Origin: Pseudonocardia sp. SCN 73-27
GTDB lineage: Bacteria > Actinomycetota > Actinomycetes > Mycobacteriales > Pseudonocardiaceae
Assembly (NCBI GenBank): GCA_001725415.1
Contig: MEGH01000010.1
Span: 1-64,000, forward strand
DNA: 64,000 nt
Reading direction: 5' to 3'
How positions within the stretch are numbered: position 1 is the stretch's first letter; every line of letters begins with the position of its first letter. The translations under genes were made by a program, and so were the position numbers. This document shows, one piece after another, positions 10,558 through 19,872 of the stretch. The notes beneath the pieces were generated by a model that worked only from the letters and a program-made list of their open reading frames with translations, did not search any database and had not been told where the DNA came from.

Positions 10558-11052
10558 TCAGTCCGTCACCTTGAACGCGAGCTCGGTGACCCACGCCCCG
10601 ATCGGGACCTCCGCGGGGTGGGTGTGGAACAGCTCGAGCCGGCAGCCCCAGCGCCCGTCCGCGGCCCGGTCGAGACGTAGGCCCTGCTCGTCGGCCCAGG
10701 CCTGGAGCTCCGTGGTGGCCTGGACCAGCTCGTCGGGATGGCCGCGGTGGGTCAGTCCGGCGTAGCGGCCCGCGGGCAGCACAGCGGCGTCGACGCTCTC
10801 GTCGCCCTCGACGGGGTCGGCGACCGGGACACCGCCCTCGACCAGCAACGTACCGTCCATGTCGGTGGTCAGGTAGCGCAGGAACGGTGCACCCGCAGGC
10901 GCGATGCCCCGGCCCGCGAGCCACCCGAACAGCTCGGGGATGCGATCGGCGATCTCCCCGATCGTGGTCATGGTGACCTGGCGGGTGGTGAAGACGTACG
11001 GCTGCGCCGGCCGCTCCGCGACGTGCGGAGCCTCGGTGTAGGTGATGCCCAT
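10558..11052 (-). CDS. GyrI-like effector-binding domain protein
   Basis: A 164-residue stand-alone GyrI-like/AraC effector-binding domain (SOUL-like fold) that binds small hydrophobic ligands or, in GyrI (SbmC), inhibits gyrase. Family features include the central GTLLVEGGVPV, a PAGRYAGLTHRGHPDEL strand-helix and the C-terminal ELFHTHPAEVPIGAWVTEL. No DNA-binding domain is attached. ATG 11052 is the natural start. It shares the minus strand with the signalling operon upstream (29 nt from the small membrane gene) and could be its last-but-one member. Confidence 0.8.
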   Translation of the reverse strand: MGITYTEAPHVAERPAQPYVFTTRQVTMTTIGEIADRIPELFGWLAGRGIAPAGAPFLRYLTTDMDGTLLVEGGVPVADPVEGDESVDAAVLPAGRYAGLTHRGHPDELVQATTELQAWADEQGLRLDRAADGRWGCRLELFHTHPAEVPIGAWVTELAFKVTD

Positions 11053-11081
11053 GCACAGACGACCGCCGCGGCGGCCGGAAG

Positions 11082-11321
11082 TCATCGGTCGGCGTCGCGG
11101 CGCCCCGACGACCGCAGCAGCAGGACCGCCGCCCCGAGCAGCACGATCCCGCCCAGCACGACCAGAACGACCAGCACGACCAGAACGACCGGCCCGGCGG
11201 GGCCGACGAGCCGGTCGCGCAGCCCGCCCACCGACGGCACGTGGTACCAGAGCACGCCGCCCACGGCGGCCGCCGCGACGACGTGCGGGTCGGGCGTCGC
11301 GTTGGCGTCGCCCTTGGTCAC
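11082..11321 (-). CDS. small single-pass membrane protein (hypothetical)
   Basis: A 79-residue protein starting 8 nt after the patatin stop. A soluble N-terminal half of about 40 residues precedes one long hydrophobic helix built on a near-repetitive VLVVLVVLVVL run and ends in Arg/Asp-rich cytoplasmic residues. The helix is encoded by tandem repeats near 11158-11191. No family was recognised. Its tight position suggests a membrane anchor or partner for the phospholipase, but that is inference, and it may not be translated. Confidence 0.5.
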   Translation of the reverse strand: MTKGDANATPDPHVVAAAAVGGVLWYHVPSVGGLRDRLVGPAGPVVLVVLVVLVVLGGIVLLGAAVLLLRSSGRRDADR

Positions 11322-11329
11322 GAACGGCG

Positions 11330-13195
11330 CTACACGTCCCCGTCGAGGGAGAGCGACGGGAGCAGGTCGCGGGTGTAGCGGTAGGCGGGATCGACGAGGG
11401 CCGGGCCGGCCTTGAAGTCGAGCAGACCCCCGGCCCCGAGCGGCGGGCGCAGCAGGGTGACCCCGGCGCCGTCGGCGAGCCGGGCCCGGTCGCCCCGGGA
11501 GCTGGCGAGCATCAGCCCGCGGACCAGCACGTCGGGAAGCGCCGGGGCGTGCAGGGGTGTACGACGCCGCACCCGCGAGCCCAGTACCCGCCAGCCCGAC
11601 AACGTCTCGCCGAAACCCGCGGTCGGGCCCGGGTCCTCCTCGGGCGCGAGGTCGACGGCCAGGATCCGGCCACCCCGCAGCATCGCGGACATGACGTCGA
11701 CGGGCACGTTGTTGAGCACCCCGCCGTCGACGAGCAGGTCACCCTCGTGCGGCACCGGCGGGTATACGCCGGGCAGCGAGATCGACGCGCGGATCGCGCG
11801 CCAGGCCGGGCCGCGGTCGTGCACCACCTCGCGGGCGTGGCCGAGCGATGCGGAGACGCAGAAGAACGGCAGCCACAGGTCCTCGATGTCCCAGCCGAAG
11901 ACGGGCACGTCGCGCAGCAGCCGGGTGACCTTGCGCGCCGACGAGTACGACACCAGCGGCAGCGTCGCGGGCACCATCGAGCCCTGCCGCACCATGGCCT
12001 GGACCGACGTCTCGAGCCGGGCCGCGTGGTCGAGGCCGCCCGCGCGCAGCCCGGCCATGATCGCCCCGATGCTGGTGCCGGCGACGGCGTCGACCTCGAC
12101 CCCCGCGTCGTCGAACGCGTGCATGACGCCGAGGTGCGCGAACCCGCGCATCCCGCCGCCGCCGAGCACCAGCCCGCGGGCGGTGCCGGCGACGTGGCGC
12201 GCCAGCCGGGCGAGGTCGGCGGCGCGGCCCTCGCGCAGGTGGTGGTGCAGGTCGACGTCGCGGCCGGCGAGCCACCGGGAGGTGCCGACGGGCTTCTCGG
12301 TTCCGGACGGATGCAGCAGCACGAGGTCGGCGCTGCGCCCCGGCCGCGCGGGCCCGGGTGCGGGGTCGGCTCCGGAGCGGGCGACGAGCAGCACCCGGTC
12401 GGCCTGCCGGACACAGCGCCGGGTCCAGGCGGTGTCGTCGGGATCGGCGACGTAGACGACGAACCGGTGCTGCTGTTCGGCCTGCTGGAGCCGGGCGACG
12501 ACCGCGCCGTTGCGGGGATCGGCGGTGTCGACGTCGGCGGCCCCGCCACCGACGGTGTCGCGGGACAGAACCGCGACCGTCCCGTGTGCGGTGAGCGCCC
12601 GGACGAGCGCGGGGACGAAGTCGCCGGGCACCGGGGCGCGGCCGGCGGGCAGCACGGCGACGGTGTTCGCCGCCTGTGGCACGGGGACGACCTCGACCGG
12701 GCGCGCCGAGAGCCGGACCAGCTGGCGGCAGAGTCCGAGCAGCGCGGCGGGGTGGCGGTGCGCGAACGTCTCGAACGCGGCGGCGGACAACGTGAGCAGC
12801 ATCGAGTCGCGGACCGCCCGGGCGCCGGCGCCCGCGGTCGCCCCGCCGAGCAGCGCGGCGGCGTCGACGACCTGGCCCGGCGCCCGCGGCGAGACGGACC
12901 CGTCGGCCCCCACGACCTCGACGCGCCCATGTCCCACCAGCAGCAGGGTGTCGCCCACGGCGATCGGCTCCCCGGCGCCGACGTGCACCGGCTCCAGGTG
13001 CGGCAGCAGCCCGCGCAGGGCGTCGCGGTCCAACCCGCCGAACACCTCCGTCCCCGACAGGAAGTCCAGCGCCGCACCGGCATCGGGGCTGTCGGGGTCG
13101 CTGAAGCTTTCGACGAGGAACAGCATCGTGCGCCGTCGCCGCCCACGACCACGCCCGGCGACGATGGCGTCGCGGTCGAAGAATTCCTCGGACAT
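11330..13195 (-). CDS. cNMP-fold / patatin-like phospholipase (NTE-like)
   Basis: A 621-residue protein of neuropathy-target-esterase type. Residues 40-165 form a cyclic-nucleotide-binding-like beta-roll, 175-335 a Rossmann-like middle region, and 340-600 a patatin domain with the oxyanion loop GGGGMRG (345-351), nucleophile S375 in GTSIGA and D490 in DGGVLNN, the catalytic dyad. It would hydrolyse phospholipid or lysophospholipid acyl esters at the membrane face. The phosphate-binding cassette of the cNMP domain lacks the usual FGE and Arg, so cAMP binding is doubtful. ATG 13195 lies 2 nt after the ATPase stop, showing tight coupling to the kinase/receiver/ATPase genes upstream. Confidence 0.85.
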   Translation of the reverse strand: MSEEFFDRDAIVAGRGRGRRRRTMLFLVESFSDPDSPDAGAALDFLSGTEVFGGLDRDALRGLLPHLEPVHVGAGEPIAVGDTLLLVGHGRVEVVGADGSVSPRAPGQVVDAAALLGGATAGAGARAVRDSMLLTLSAAAFETFAHRHPAALLGLCRQLVRLSARPVEVVPVPQAANTVAVLPAGRAPVPGDFVPALVRALTAHGTVAVLSRDTVGGGAADVDTADPRNGAVVARLQQAEQQHRFVVYVADPDDTAWTRRCVRQADRVLLVARSGADPAPGPARPGRSADLVLLHPSGTEKPVGTSRWLAGRDVDLHHHLREGRAADLARLARHVAGTARGLVLGGGGMRGFAHLGVMHAFDDAGVEVDAVAGTSIGAIMAGLRAGGLDHAARLETSVQAMVRQGSMVPATLPLVSYSSARKVTRLLRDVPVFGWDIEDLWLPFFCVSASLGHAREVVHDRGPAWRAIRASISLPGVYPPVPHEGDLLVDGGVLNNVPVDVMSAMLRGGRILAVDLAPEEDPGPTAGFGETLSGWRVLGSRVRRRTPLHAPALPDVLVRGLMLASSRGDRARLADGAGVTLLRPPLGAGGLLDFKAGPALVDPAYRYTRDLLPSLSLDGDV

Positions 13196-13197
13196 CG

Positions 13198-13950
13198 CTA
13201 CGCCATCAGGTCGGCGGCCAGCGCCCGGTACCGATCGGTGACCGGATGGTCCGGGTTGTCGACGACGAACACGCCCGCGCTCGACAGCGCCATCAGCTCG
13301 TCGGAGTGGGGCACGACCGTCGCGACCCGGCATTCGTAGGCCTTCTCGACGCGCTCGCGGACCTCGTCCTCGTCGAACACCGCGGGCGACTTGTTGACGA
13401 CGAGCACCATCGTCGGCACCGCGAGCTTGCGCGCCACCGTGACCGTGACCTGCGTGCCCTCGTAGTCCTGGTGGTCGGGGCGCAGCACGATCGCGAGTGC
13501 GTCCGACATCGCGATGGCCAGCAACGTCTCCTCGTTGAGGCCCGGGTGGGTGTCGAGCAGCAGGACGTCGAGGTCGAGAGCGTCGATCAGCTCGCGGAAC
13601 CCGTCGCCCAGACGGCCGACGTCGTAGCCGTCGTGCATGACACGCGCGATGTCCTGCGGCGCGACACTCGACGGCACCAGCCAGATCCGGCCCCCACCGG
13701 TCAGCGCCGGTGGGGTGACCTCGTAGGCCGCCTCCGGCATCGTGCACCGCCCCCACAGGTAGCTGTTGAGGCTGTGCCCGACCCGGTCCTGGTCGAGCCC
13801 GAACAGCACGTGGATGCCCGGCGACAGGATGTCGGTGTCGACGACGCCGACCCGCCGGCCCTGCGCCGCCAGCAGCGCCGCCACGTTGGCCGAGGTGTTG
13901 GACTTCCCCGTGCCGCCCCGGAAGGAGTGGATGGAGACGATTCGGCTCAC
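13198..13950 (-). CDS. MinD/ParA-type P-loop ATPase
   Basis: A 250-residue SIMIBI ATPase. The deviant Walker A is FRGGTGKSN (residues 10-18); the signature lysine of KGGTGKT is replaced by Arg. Walker A-prime is VVDTDILSPG and Walker B is VLLLDTHPGLNEE. Such ATPases dimerise with ATP on membrane or nucleoid and act as positional or on/off switches. There is no partner ParB or MinC/MinE gene, so it is not a chromosome- or septum-positioning locus. It overlaps the receiver gene upstream by 4 nt and is followed after 2 nt by the patatin gene, which suggests it links phosphosignalling to the phospholipase (inference). Confidence 0.85.
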   Translation of the reverse strand: MSRIVSIHSFRGGTGKSNTSANVAALLAAQGRRVGVVDTDILSPGIHVLFGLDQDRVGHSLNSYLWGRCTMPEAAYEVTPPALTGGGRIWLVPSSVAPQDIARVMHDGYDVGRLGDGFRELIDALDLDVLLLDTHPGLNEETLLAIAMSDALAIVLRPDHQDYEGTQVTVTVARKLAVPTMVLVVNKSPAVFDEDEVRERVEKAYECRVATVVPHSDELMALSSAGVFVVDNPDHPVTDRYRALAADLMA

Positions 13951-14669
13951 GGACTCTCCGTCCCGGCGCCGCCGCCGCGCAGGCTCGCAGCCTTGCGCTG
14001 CAGGTCGGCGAAGTAGTCGGTCTCGGTGATCTCGGCGACGCGCCGCGCCGCCCGGGCCTGGTCGATCTCGATGCGCAGCGCCCCCACCTGCTGTTCGAGG
14101 CGCTGCTCGCGGGCACGGACCTCGCGCGCCATCGTCTGGAAGGTCCGCGCCAGCCCGCCGAGGGCGTCGTCGCGGGCGGCGACCCCGTCGAGCGTCGACG
14201 GCGTGAACGTTCCCGCCTCCACCTCACCGGCGGCGCGCAGGACCTGCCCGACCTGCTCCAGGTAGTCCTGCTCGACGTCGCGCAGCCACTTGCGTGACAG
14301 GCCCGCCCCGATCCGCGCCCGCAGCAGCACGGGATCGAACGGCTTGGGCAGGAAGTCCTCCGCGCCCAGCTCGATGCACCGCACCGCCTCGGCGGTCTCG
14401 TCGGCACCGGAGACGACGATGACCGGGACGTGGCGCAGCCGCGCGTCGGCCCGCATCCGGGCCAGCACCTCGTGCCCGTCGAGGCGGGGCATCAGCAGGT
14501 CGAGCAGTACGAGGTCGATCCCGGGGGAGGCGAGCCGGTCGAGCGCCTCGACGCCGTCGCCGGCCGTCTCGACATTCAGCCCCTCACGCTCCAGCCCGCG
14601 TCGCAGGAGCAGCCGGTTGGTGGGGTCGTCGTCGACGACGAGGACGGTCCCGGTGCGCTGGTCGCTCAC
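13947..14669 (-). CDS. response regulator, receiver plus coiled-coil, no DNA-binding domain
   Basis: A 240-residue protein. Residues 8-125 are a receiver domain with acidic DDD at 13-15, phospho-acceptor D57 in LLDLLMP and K in LPKPFDP. The rest has no HTH or enzyme domain; it holds a helical region ([20 protein letters not shown], roughly residues 170-230) predicted to be coiled coil. Output is therefore probably by protein-protein contact, most likely with the adjacent ATPase. Start and stop overlap neighbours by 4 nt on both sides. Confidence 0.88.
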   Translation of the reverse strand: MSDQRTGTVLVVDDDPTNRLLLRRGLEREGLNVETAGDGVEALDRLASPGIDLVLLDLLMPRLDGHEVLARMRADARLRHVPVIVVSGADETAEAVRCIELGAEDFLPKPFDPVLLRARIGAGLSRKWLRDVEQDYLEQVGQVLRAAGEVEAGTFTPSTLDGVAARDDALGGLARTFQTMAREVRAREQRLEQQVGALRIEIDQARAARRVAEITETDYFADLQRKAASLRGGGAGTESP

Positions 14670-17647
14670 GCGCCGGCCACCTCCTTCTCAGGGCCGGGGA
14701 GCGCGGCGCGGAGCTCGGCCCGCAGCGGTGCCAGCGCGTCGGCGATCGCAGTGACGGCGCCGGGGTCGAGGTCACCGGCGGCGGCCCGTTCCTCCACCGC
14801 GGCGCAGCGCTGCGACAACGCGGTGGCGCCGAACAGCGTGGCGTTGGACTTGAGGGTGTGCGCGGCGCGGCGGACCCGCGGCGCGTCGGCGGCGGCGAGG
14901 CCCTCGCGCAGGTCGGCCTCGAGCACCGGAGCGTTGGTGGCGAACTCGCCCACCAGCTCGGCGGCGACGTCGGCACCGTACGAGGAGACGAGCTCTCCGA
15001 GATCGGCCTGCTGTCGTGTCCCGACGGGCGGGGCCGGGCTGCGGTCCAGCGCCGCGGCCAGGTCGGCGATCCGGACCGGCTTGGTCAGGTAGTCGTCCAT
15101 CCCCGCGGCCAGACACTCCTCGCGGGCGCCCGCCATCGCGTTGGCGGTCAACGCGACCAGCCACGGCCGTGACTCCGGCGGCCGGGCGGCGGTGATGCGG
15201 CGCGCGGTCTCCAGGCCGTCGAGCTCCGGCATCTGCACGTCGAGCAGGACGACGTCGTACTCCCGTTCCTCCAACGCCGCCAGCACCTCCAGACCGGTCG
15301 CGGCGGTGTCGGCACGGTGGCCGAGGCGTTCGAGCAGCAGCAACCCGACCCGCCGGCCGACGGGGTTGTCGTCGGCGAGCAGGAGGCGGAGCTCGTGGGA
15401 CGCCCGTCGTTCGACAGGGACGTCGGCAGGTCCGGCGTCCCTCGCGCTCGTGTCGAGCAACCCGACCAGCGTCTCCGCCAGCGGACCGCGGCGGACGGGC
15501 TTGGTCAGCCACGCGTCGATCGGCGCGGCCGGGTCACGGTCGGCGCCCAGCGACGACAGGCACACCGTCGGCACCCGGTCGATCCCGGCGAGCGCGGTGG
15601 CGAACGCAGCGCCGTCGAGACCCGGCATCAGCAGATCGGTGACGACGACGTCGAACCGCGCCCCCTCCCGGACCCAGCCCAGTGCCTCCTCGGCCGTCGC
15701 GGCAGCGCGGGCCGTCATGCCCCAGGACGCGCAGTGCGCCACCAGGATCCGGCGGTTCGTGGCGTTGTCGTCGACGACCAGCGCCGACCGCCCCCGCAAC
15801 GACTCCACCGGCCCGTCCGACGCCGTCCCCGGCCGCTCGGCCGGCGCACCGACCAGGGTCACCGTGAACGTCGACCCCCGGCCCGGCTCGCTCACGACGA
15901 CGACCGTGCCACCCATCAGCTCCGCCAGCCGCCTGCTGATCACCAGCCCCAGCCCGGTGCCGCCGTGGCGGCGCGTCGCCGACCCGTCGACCTGGCTGAA
16001 CGAGCGGAACAGCAACGCCATCTGCTCGGGAGCAAGGCCGATCCCGGTGTCGGCGACGTCGATGCGCAGCGCCCACACGTCGCCGTCCCGGTGCGCCGAC
16101 AGGGTCACGACGACCTCGCCGGACTCGGTGAACTTCACCGCGTTGCCCACGAGGTTGACCAGGATCTGGCGCAGCCGCCCGGGATCACCCAGGACCGCCT
16201 CCGGGGCGTCGCCGTCGACCGCCGCCACCAGCTCCAAGCCCTTCGCCGCGGCCCGGGGCGCCAGCAGCCCGAGGGTGTCCTCGATGCATTCGCGCGGGTC
16301 GAACGGCTTCCGGACCAGCTCCAGCTTCCCGGCCTCGATCTTGGAGAAGTCGAGCACGTCGTTGATGACGGTGAGCAGCCCGTCGGCGCTCTGCGCGATC
16401 ACGCCGGTGTAGTCGCGCTGCTCGTCGGACAGCGGTGTCGCCGACAGCAGCTCGGTCATCCCGATGACGGCGTTCATCGGGGTGCGAATCTCGTGGCTCA
16501 TGTTGGCCAGGAACGCGCTCTTGGCCTCGTTGGCCTCGTCGGCGGCGGCCCGCGCGGCCTGCGCCTCCTCGAACAACCGGGCCGCGGTGATCGCGCCGGC
16601 CAGTTGCCCCGCCACGGTCTCGGCCAGCGCCAGCTCCGCGGCCGAGAACCGGCGGTCGCGCTCCCCGGTGTCGAGCAGCACCACGCCGATCACCTCGTCG
16701 CGGGCCAGCAGCGGGGCCGCGACGAGCCCACCGCTGAACCGGCCCCGCCCGACCAGGCGACGCAGCAGCCCGTCGGGCGAGCCCGAGGGCGTCCAGACCG
16801 CGCGACGCTGTGCGAGCGCACGCCCGATGGGGCCGTTGTCGTCGCGCCCGAGCTGGGCCCCCGATGTGAAACCGCTGCCGTGCGCGGCCTGCACCCGCAG
16901 CGCGCCGTCGGTCCCGTCGACGAGCGCGACCGCGACGGCGGGGACGCGGAACAGGTCGGCGGTGTCGTCGGCCGCGCGGTCGAGCACCGTGCGCAACGTC
17001 GGCGCCGACGCCACCGTCCGCGTCACCCGACCCAGCACCGCCAGCTGACGACGGTCCTGCGTGAGGCTCTGCGCGATCGCCCCCGCGACCGACGCGATGA
17101 TCAGCCCGATGCCCATCCGGTAGGTGATCGACACGACGAGGAACGGGTGCCCGTAGACGATGGTGCCGACCGCCTCGCGGATCGTGTAGACGACCGTCAG
17201 CGCTCCGATCGTCCACATCGCCCCGCGGAGCTGGAAGCGGATCGCCGCCTCCATCGGCAGCACGTACAGCACCGCCCAGATCGCCGTCTCGGTGTCGAAC
17301 GTGTACACCGCGACCAGGCCGACGAACACGACCGCATTGAGCAGCAACGCCAGCACACTGATCCGGCGCGCCCGCCGCAGCGTCGTCATCGACGGGATCG
17401 CCCGCCAGAACGCGACGTTGCCCGCGGCGAGCAGGAATGTCAACGCGAGGGCCGCCTCCAGCAACCCCGGCGGGTACGGCAGGTAGTAGGTGAGCACCTG
17501 GACCAGCGCGAACGCCACCCCGCCCCACCGGATCCGGACCATGATCCGTTCGGCGCGGACCAGCCGGGCGAGCTCGGCGGTCTCGGCGGTCTCGAACTCG
17601 CCGGCGCCGATGGACGCCACCACGTCCGATCGTCGCCGCGCCGTCAT
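14666..17647 (-). CDS. hybrid sensor histidine kinase (7TM-like, GAF, HisKA, HATPase, REC, REC, Hpt)
   Basis: A 993-residue phosphorelay protein. Residues 35-195 hold six or seven hydrophobic segments, 200-355 a GAF domain, 375-440 HisKA with H385 in [10 protein letters not shown], 485-600 HATPase_c with N502 and glycine-rich boxes ([19 protein letters not shown]), 620-735 receiver 1 with D671, 752-870 receiver 2 with D803, and about 890-985 an Hpt domain with H930 in AAHTLKSN. All phosphotransfer residues are present, so a His-Asp-His-Asp relay to the stand-alone receiver encoded next is plausible. The ligand sensed by the membrane or GAF region is unknown. It is the first gene of a minus-strand operon reaching to about 11.1 kb. 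Confidence 0.92.
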   Translation of the reverse strand: MTARRRSDVVASIGAGEFETAETAELARLVRAERIMVRIRWGGVAFALVQVLTYYLPYPPGLLEAALALTFLLAAGNVAFWRAIPSMTTLRRARRISVLALLLNAVVFVGLVAVYTFDTETAIWAVLYVLPMEAAIRFQLRGAMWTIGALTVVYTIREAVGTIVYGHPFLVVSITYRMGIGLIIASVAGAIAQSLTQDRRQLAVLGRVTRTVASAPTLRTVLDRAADDTADLFRVPAVAVALVDGTDGALRVQAAHGSGFTSGAQLGRDDNGPIGRALAQRRAVWTPSGSPDGLLRRLVGRGRFSGGLVAAPLLARDEVIGVVLLDTGERDRRFSAAELALAETVAGQLAGAITAARLFEEAQAARAAADEANEAKSAFLANMSHEIRTPMNAVIGMTELLSATPLSDEQRDYTGVIAQSADGLLTVINDVLDFSKIEAGKLELVRKPFDPRECIEDTLGLLAPRAAAKGLELVAAVDGDAPEAVLGDPGRLRQILVNLVGNAVKFTESGEVVVTLSAHRDGDVWALRIDVADTGIGLAPEQMALLFRSFSQVDGSATRRHGGTGLGLVISRRLAELMGGTVVVVSEPGRGSTFTVTLVGAPAERPGTASDGPVESLRGRSALVVDDNATNRRILVAHCASWGMTARAAATAEEALGWVREGARFDVVVTDLLMPGLDGAAFATALAGIDRVPTVCLSSLGADRDPAAPIDAWLTKPVRRGPLAETLVGLLDTSARDAGPADVPVERRASHELRLLLADDNPVGRRVGLLLLERLGHRADTAATGLEVLAALEEREYDVVLLDVQMPELDGLETARRITAARPPESRPWLVALTANAMAGAREECLAAGMDDYLTKPVRIADLAAALDRSPAPPVGTRQQADLGELVSSYGADVAAELVGEFATNAPVLEADLREGLAAADAPRVRRAAHTLKSNATLFGATALSQRCAAVEERAAAGDLDPGAVTAIADALAPLRAELRAALPGPEKEVAGA

Positions 17648-17708
17648 GACGATGATGAAAGCAGCCGGTGGGAGGCCACGTCATCCCGGTGTCGTCGAAC
17701 GGCTTCCG

Positions 17709-18755
17709 TCACTCGGGCGGAGGTCGACGGCGCATCCGGCCCCGGAGAACCGGCCGTGTGCTCGAGTCGGCTGCGTGCTCGTGGACGAACCGGGGCACCA
17801 GCCGGATGTAGGCCACCATTCCGAGCACCTCGACGAGCGTCTGCGTGACGACGACCGCCGCCGCGGTGGGAGAGAGCGCCAGGGCGAGGGGGAGCACGAC
17901 GAGCGAGTTGCGGGTCGCGCCGCTGAACACGACGGCCCGCCGGCCCGGGACGTCGAGCCGCAGCAACCGGGCCACGGCGAGCCCGAGCAGCGGCATGACC
18001 ATCAGGAACGCGACGAAGACCGGCACGACGAGCAGCACCGTCGGATCGCCGCCCAGCGTCGGCACCTGCGACACGACGACGACCAGCAGCGTCCCCACCA
18101 TCAACGGGACCATCAGGGCCGTCGCGCCCGTGGTGACGACCTCACCCGCCCGCGCCCGCCCCGCCCACGCCTGCACCAGCCACGCCAGGACCAACGGCAC
18201 CACGATCAGCACCAGGAACGCCTCGGCCAACGGGCCGAGCGCGTCGCCGCGGATGTCCGGGCCGCCCAGCAGCGGCATGTAGACCGGCAGCAGGAGCATC
18301 TGGGCGATCAGCAGAAGCGGGGTCGCGGCCAGCAGCCGGTCGGCCGCGGCGTCGGCGAGCCGGCTGAACACCACGACGTAGTCGACGCAGGGCGCCAGCA
18401 GCACGAGCAGCACCCCGGCCCGGATCGCGTCACCGGCCGGCAGGAACGCCGCCAGCCCCGCGACCACCAGCGGGACGACGACGAAGTTCACCACCAGCAC
18501 CGCGCCCAGGAACCGGCCGGCCCGCAGCGACCCCGCCAGCTCCCGCGCCGGAACCTGCAGGAACGTCACGAACAGCAGGGCGCCCAGCACCGGGTTCACC
18601 GCCGTCGACAAGCCCGGTCCGGCAGCCGGGGCGAGCAACCCGACCACGGCGCCCACCACGATCGCGCCCACGTACAGCGGGACCTGCCGCCGCTCCAGCG
18701 CCTCCGCCGCGCCCGTCAGGCGGGGCAGGGGAGGGGGCACTCCGGGGTCGTGCAC
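17709..18755 (-). CDS. ACR3-like arsenite efflux / BASS-superfamily transporter
   Basis: An integral membrane protein of up to 348 residues with about ten helices. APCVDYVVVFSRLADAAADR matches the conserved Cys-containing helix of ACR3 arsenite permeases, and GATRNSLVVLPLALAL the helix that follows the central loop. It probably extrudes arsenite or a similar species. The true start is uncertain: ATG 18755 and GTG 18740 both lie inside the end of the MerR gene, implying translational coupling. The MerR regulator with a Cys-rich tail just upstream supports a metal(loid) role. Confidence 0.8.
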   Translation of the reverse strand: MHDPGVPPPLPRLTGAAEALERRQVPLYVGAIVVGAVVGLLAPAAGPGLSTAVNPVLGALLFVTFLQVPARELAGSLRAGRFLGAVLVVNFVVVPLVVAGLAAFLPAGDAIRAGVLLVLLAPCVDYVVVFSRLADAAADRLLAATPLLLIAQMLLLPVYMPLLGGPDIRGDALGPLAEAFLVLIVVPLVLAWLVQAWAGRARAGEVVTTGATALMVPLMVGTLLVVVVSQVPTLGGDPTVLLVVPVFVAFLMVMPLLGLAVARLLRLDVPGRRAVVFSGATRNSLVVLPLALALSPTAAAVVVTQTLVEVLGMVAYIRLVPRFVHEHAADSSTRPVLRGRMRRRPPPE

Positions 18756-19093
18756 TCCACCAGGCTCTCGCAGCGGGCCTCGGCGACGGCGCGCAGGTCG
18801 TCACGCACCGCGGTCAGCGCCGCAATGCGCTCCTCCACCTCGGCGATCTTGTGGCGGACCCGTACCTGCAGGTCGGGGGCACCGCGCAGCAGCGCGACGA
18901 CCTCGTCGAGCCTGAACCCCAACCGTTGCGCCGCCTTGATCGTGCGCAACAGCCCGACCGTCGACGCCGGGTACTCCCGGTGCCCGCCCAGGCTGCGCGC
19001 AGGCTCGGGCAGGACGCCGCACCGCTCGTAGTAGCGCAGGGTCTCGACGCTCACGCCCGCCCGCGCGGCCACCTCCCCGGAGCGCAGCGTCAT
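18716..19093 (-). CDS. MerR-family regulator with Cys-rich C-terminus
   Basis: A 125-residue MerR protein: winged helix MTLRSGEVAARAGVSVETLR, a YYERCGVLPEPARS turn, the dimerisation helix, and a tail containing CESLVECTTPECPLPC that offers four thiol ligands. This suggests sensing of a thiophilic metal or metalloid. It overlaps the upstream small gene by 4 nt (ATGA) and its end overlaps the ACR3-like gene, so all three are probably coupled. No classic 19-20 bp MerR spacer promoter was identified here. Confidence 0.85.
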   Translation of the reverse strand: MTLRSGEVAARAGVSVETLRYYERCGVLPEPARSLGGHREYPASTVGLLRTIKAAQRLGFRLDEVVALLRGAPDLQVRVRHKIAEVEERIAALTAVRDDLRAVAEARCESLVECTTPECPLPCPA

Positions 19094-19383
19094 CGGCTCA
19101 GCCTGTCGAGGACGTCGGTGTGCTGTGACGGCACCTCGATGCCGAGCAGGGTCTCGCCGGCCGACACCCTCACGTCGAAGGCGAAGAAGGAGCAGCAGTC
19201 CGACTCGCGCGCCGACAGGCGCCGCGCCACGTCGGCGTCGACTGCGGGCAGCCGGACCAGCAACCGGGTCGGCCCCGTGCGCCGCAGCGGCGTGACCGCG
19301 CGGGCGAACAGCGCGTCGAACTCGGCCTCCCGCAACGGCCGCTGCGCGGTCGGCAAACTGCACGAATCCGGTGCCCAGCCCAT
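19090..19383 (-). CDS. conserved small protein with vicinal cysteines, MerR-associated
   Basis: A 97-residue protein of a kind often found next to actinobacterial MerR regulators. It has a Cys near the start (DSCSLPTAQRPLREAEFDAL) and the motif ESDCCSFFAFDV at residues 61-72, giving adjacent thiols. It may bind or deliver the metal(loid) sensed by MerR; no enzymatic motif is visible. ATG 19383 has AGGGAGG upstream. The gap to the preceding VOC gene is only 27 nt. Confidence 0.7.
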   Translation of the reverse strand: MGWAPDSCSLPTAQRPLREAEFDALFARAVTPLRRTGPTRLLVRLPAVDADVARRLSARESDCCSFFAFDVRVSAGETLLGIEVPSQHTDVLDRLSR

Positions 19384-19410
19384 CGGGTGACCTCCCTGTC
19401 GTCGCTCTCC

Positions 19411-19872
19411 TCATGACGGTAGGCCCGGACCCGGGTACGGGATGCAACTCCGCGCCCGTGACGGATGTCGTTCGCGCGACGCGACCGTCGGCATCGACAA
19501 TGCCGACATGCCGAGGGGGCAGCCGATCTCCCAGTGGTGCCCGTACGGGTCCTCGATCCGCCCGAGCCGCCAGCCGTGGCTGTCGCCGACGGGTGTGTGC
19601 AGGGTCGCGCCCGCCGCGACCGCTCGTGCGACGACGACGTCGGGGTCGTCGACGACGAGCAGCAGCCGCGTCGTCGCCCCGCCGACCGTGCGCGGGCTCG
19701 CGATCCCGTGCGGCGGCGACTCGTCGTGCACCCAGAACCGGGCGTCGCCGACGGCGAGCTGGGCGACGATCGACTCGTCACCGACCTGGAACTCCACCCG
19801 CGCCCCGAACGCAGCCGTGTAGAACTCGAGCGCCGCCGGCCCGCCGCGGACGCCGAGCTCGGGGACGATCAT
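19411..19872 (-). CDS. VOC-family protein (PhnB/glyoxalase-like)
   Basis: A 153-residue vicinal-oxygen-chelate fold protein with paired beta-alpha-beta-beta-beta modules (GPAALEFYTAAFGARVEFQ at the start, then WRLGRIEDPYGHHWEIGCPL near the end). The glutamate and histidines of the second module could bind metal. The start ATG 19872 overlaps the stop of the preceding VOC gene by one base (TGATG). Substrate unknown. Confidence 0.8.
   Translation of the reverse strand: MIVPELGVRGGPAALEFYTAAFGARVEFQVGDESIVAQLAVGDARFWVHDESPPHGIASPRTVGGATTRLLLVVDDPDVVVARAVAAGATLHTPVGDSHGWRLGRIEDPYGHHWEIGCPLGMSALSMPTVASRERHPSRARSCIPYPGPGLPS

Noticed and set aside
11158-11191. A CRISPR-like short tandem repeat
   Set aside because: It is a run of near-identical 9-12-nt coding units for a VLVVLVVL helix, with no spacers.
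13198-13950. A chromosome-partitioning ParA
   Set aside because: No ParB, parS-like repeat or plasmid-type context; its neighbours are signalling genes.
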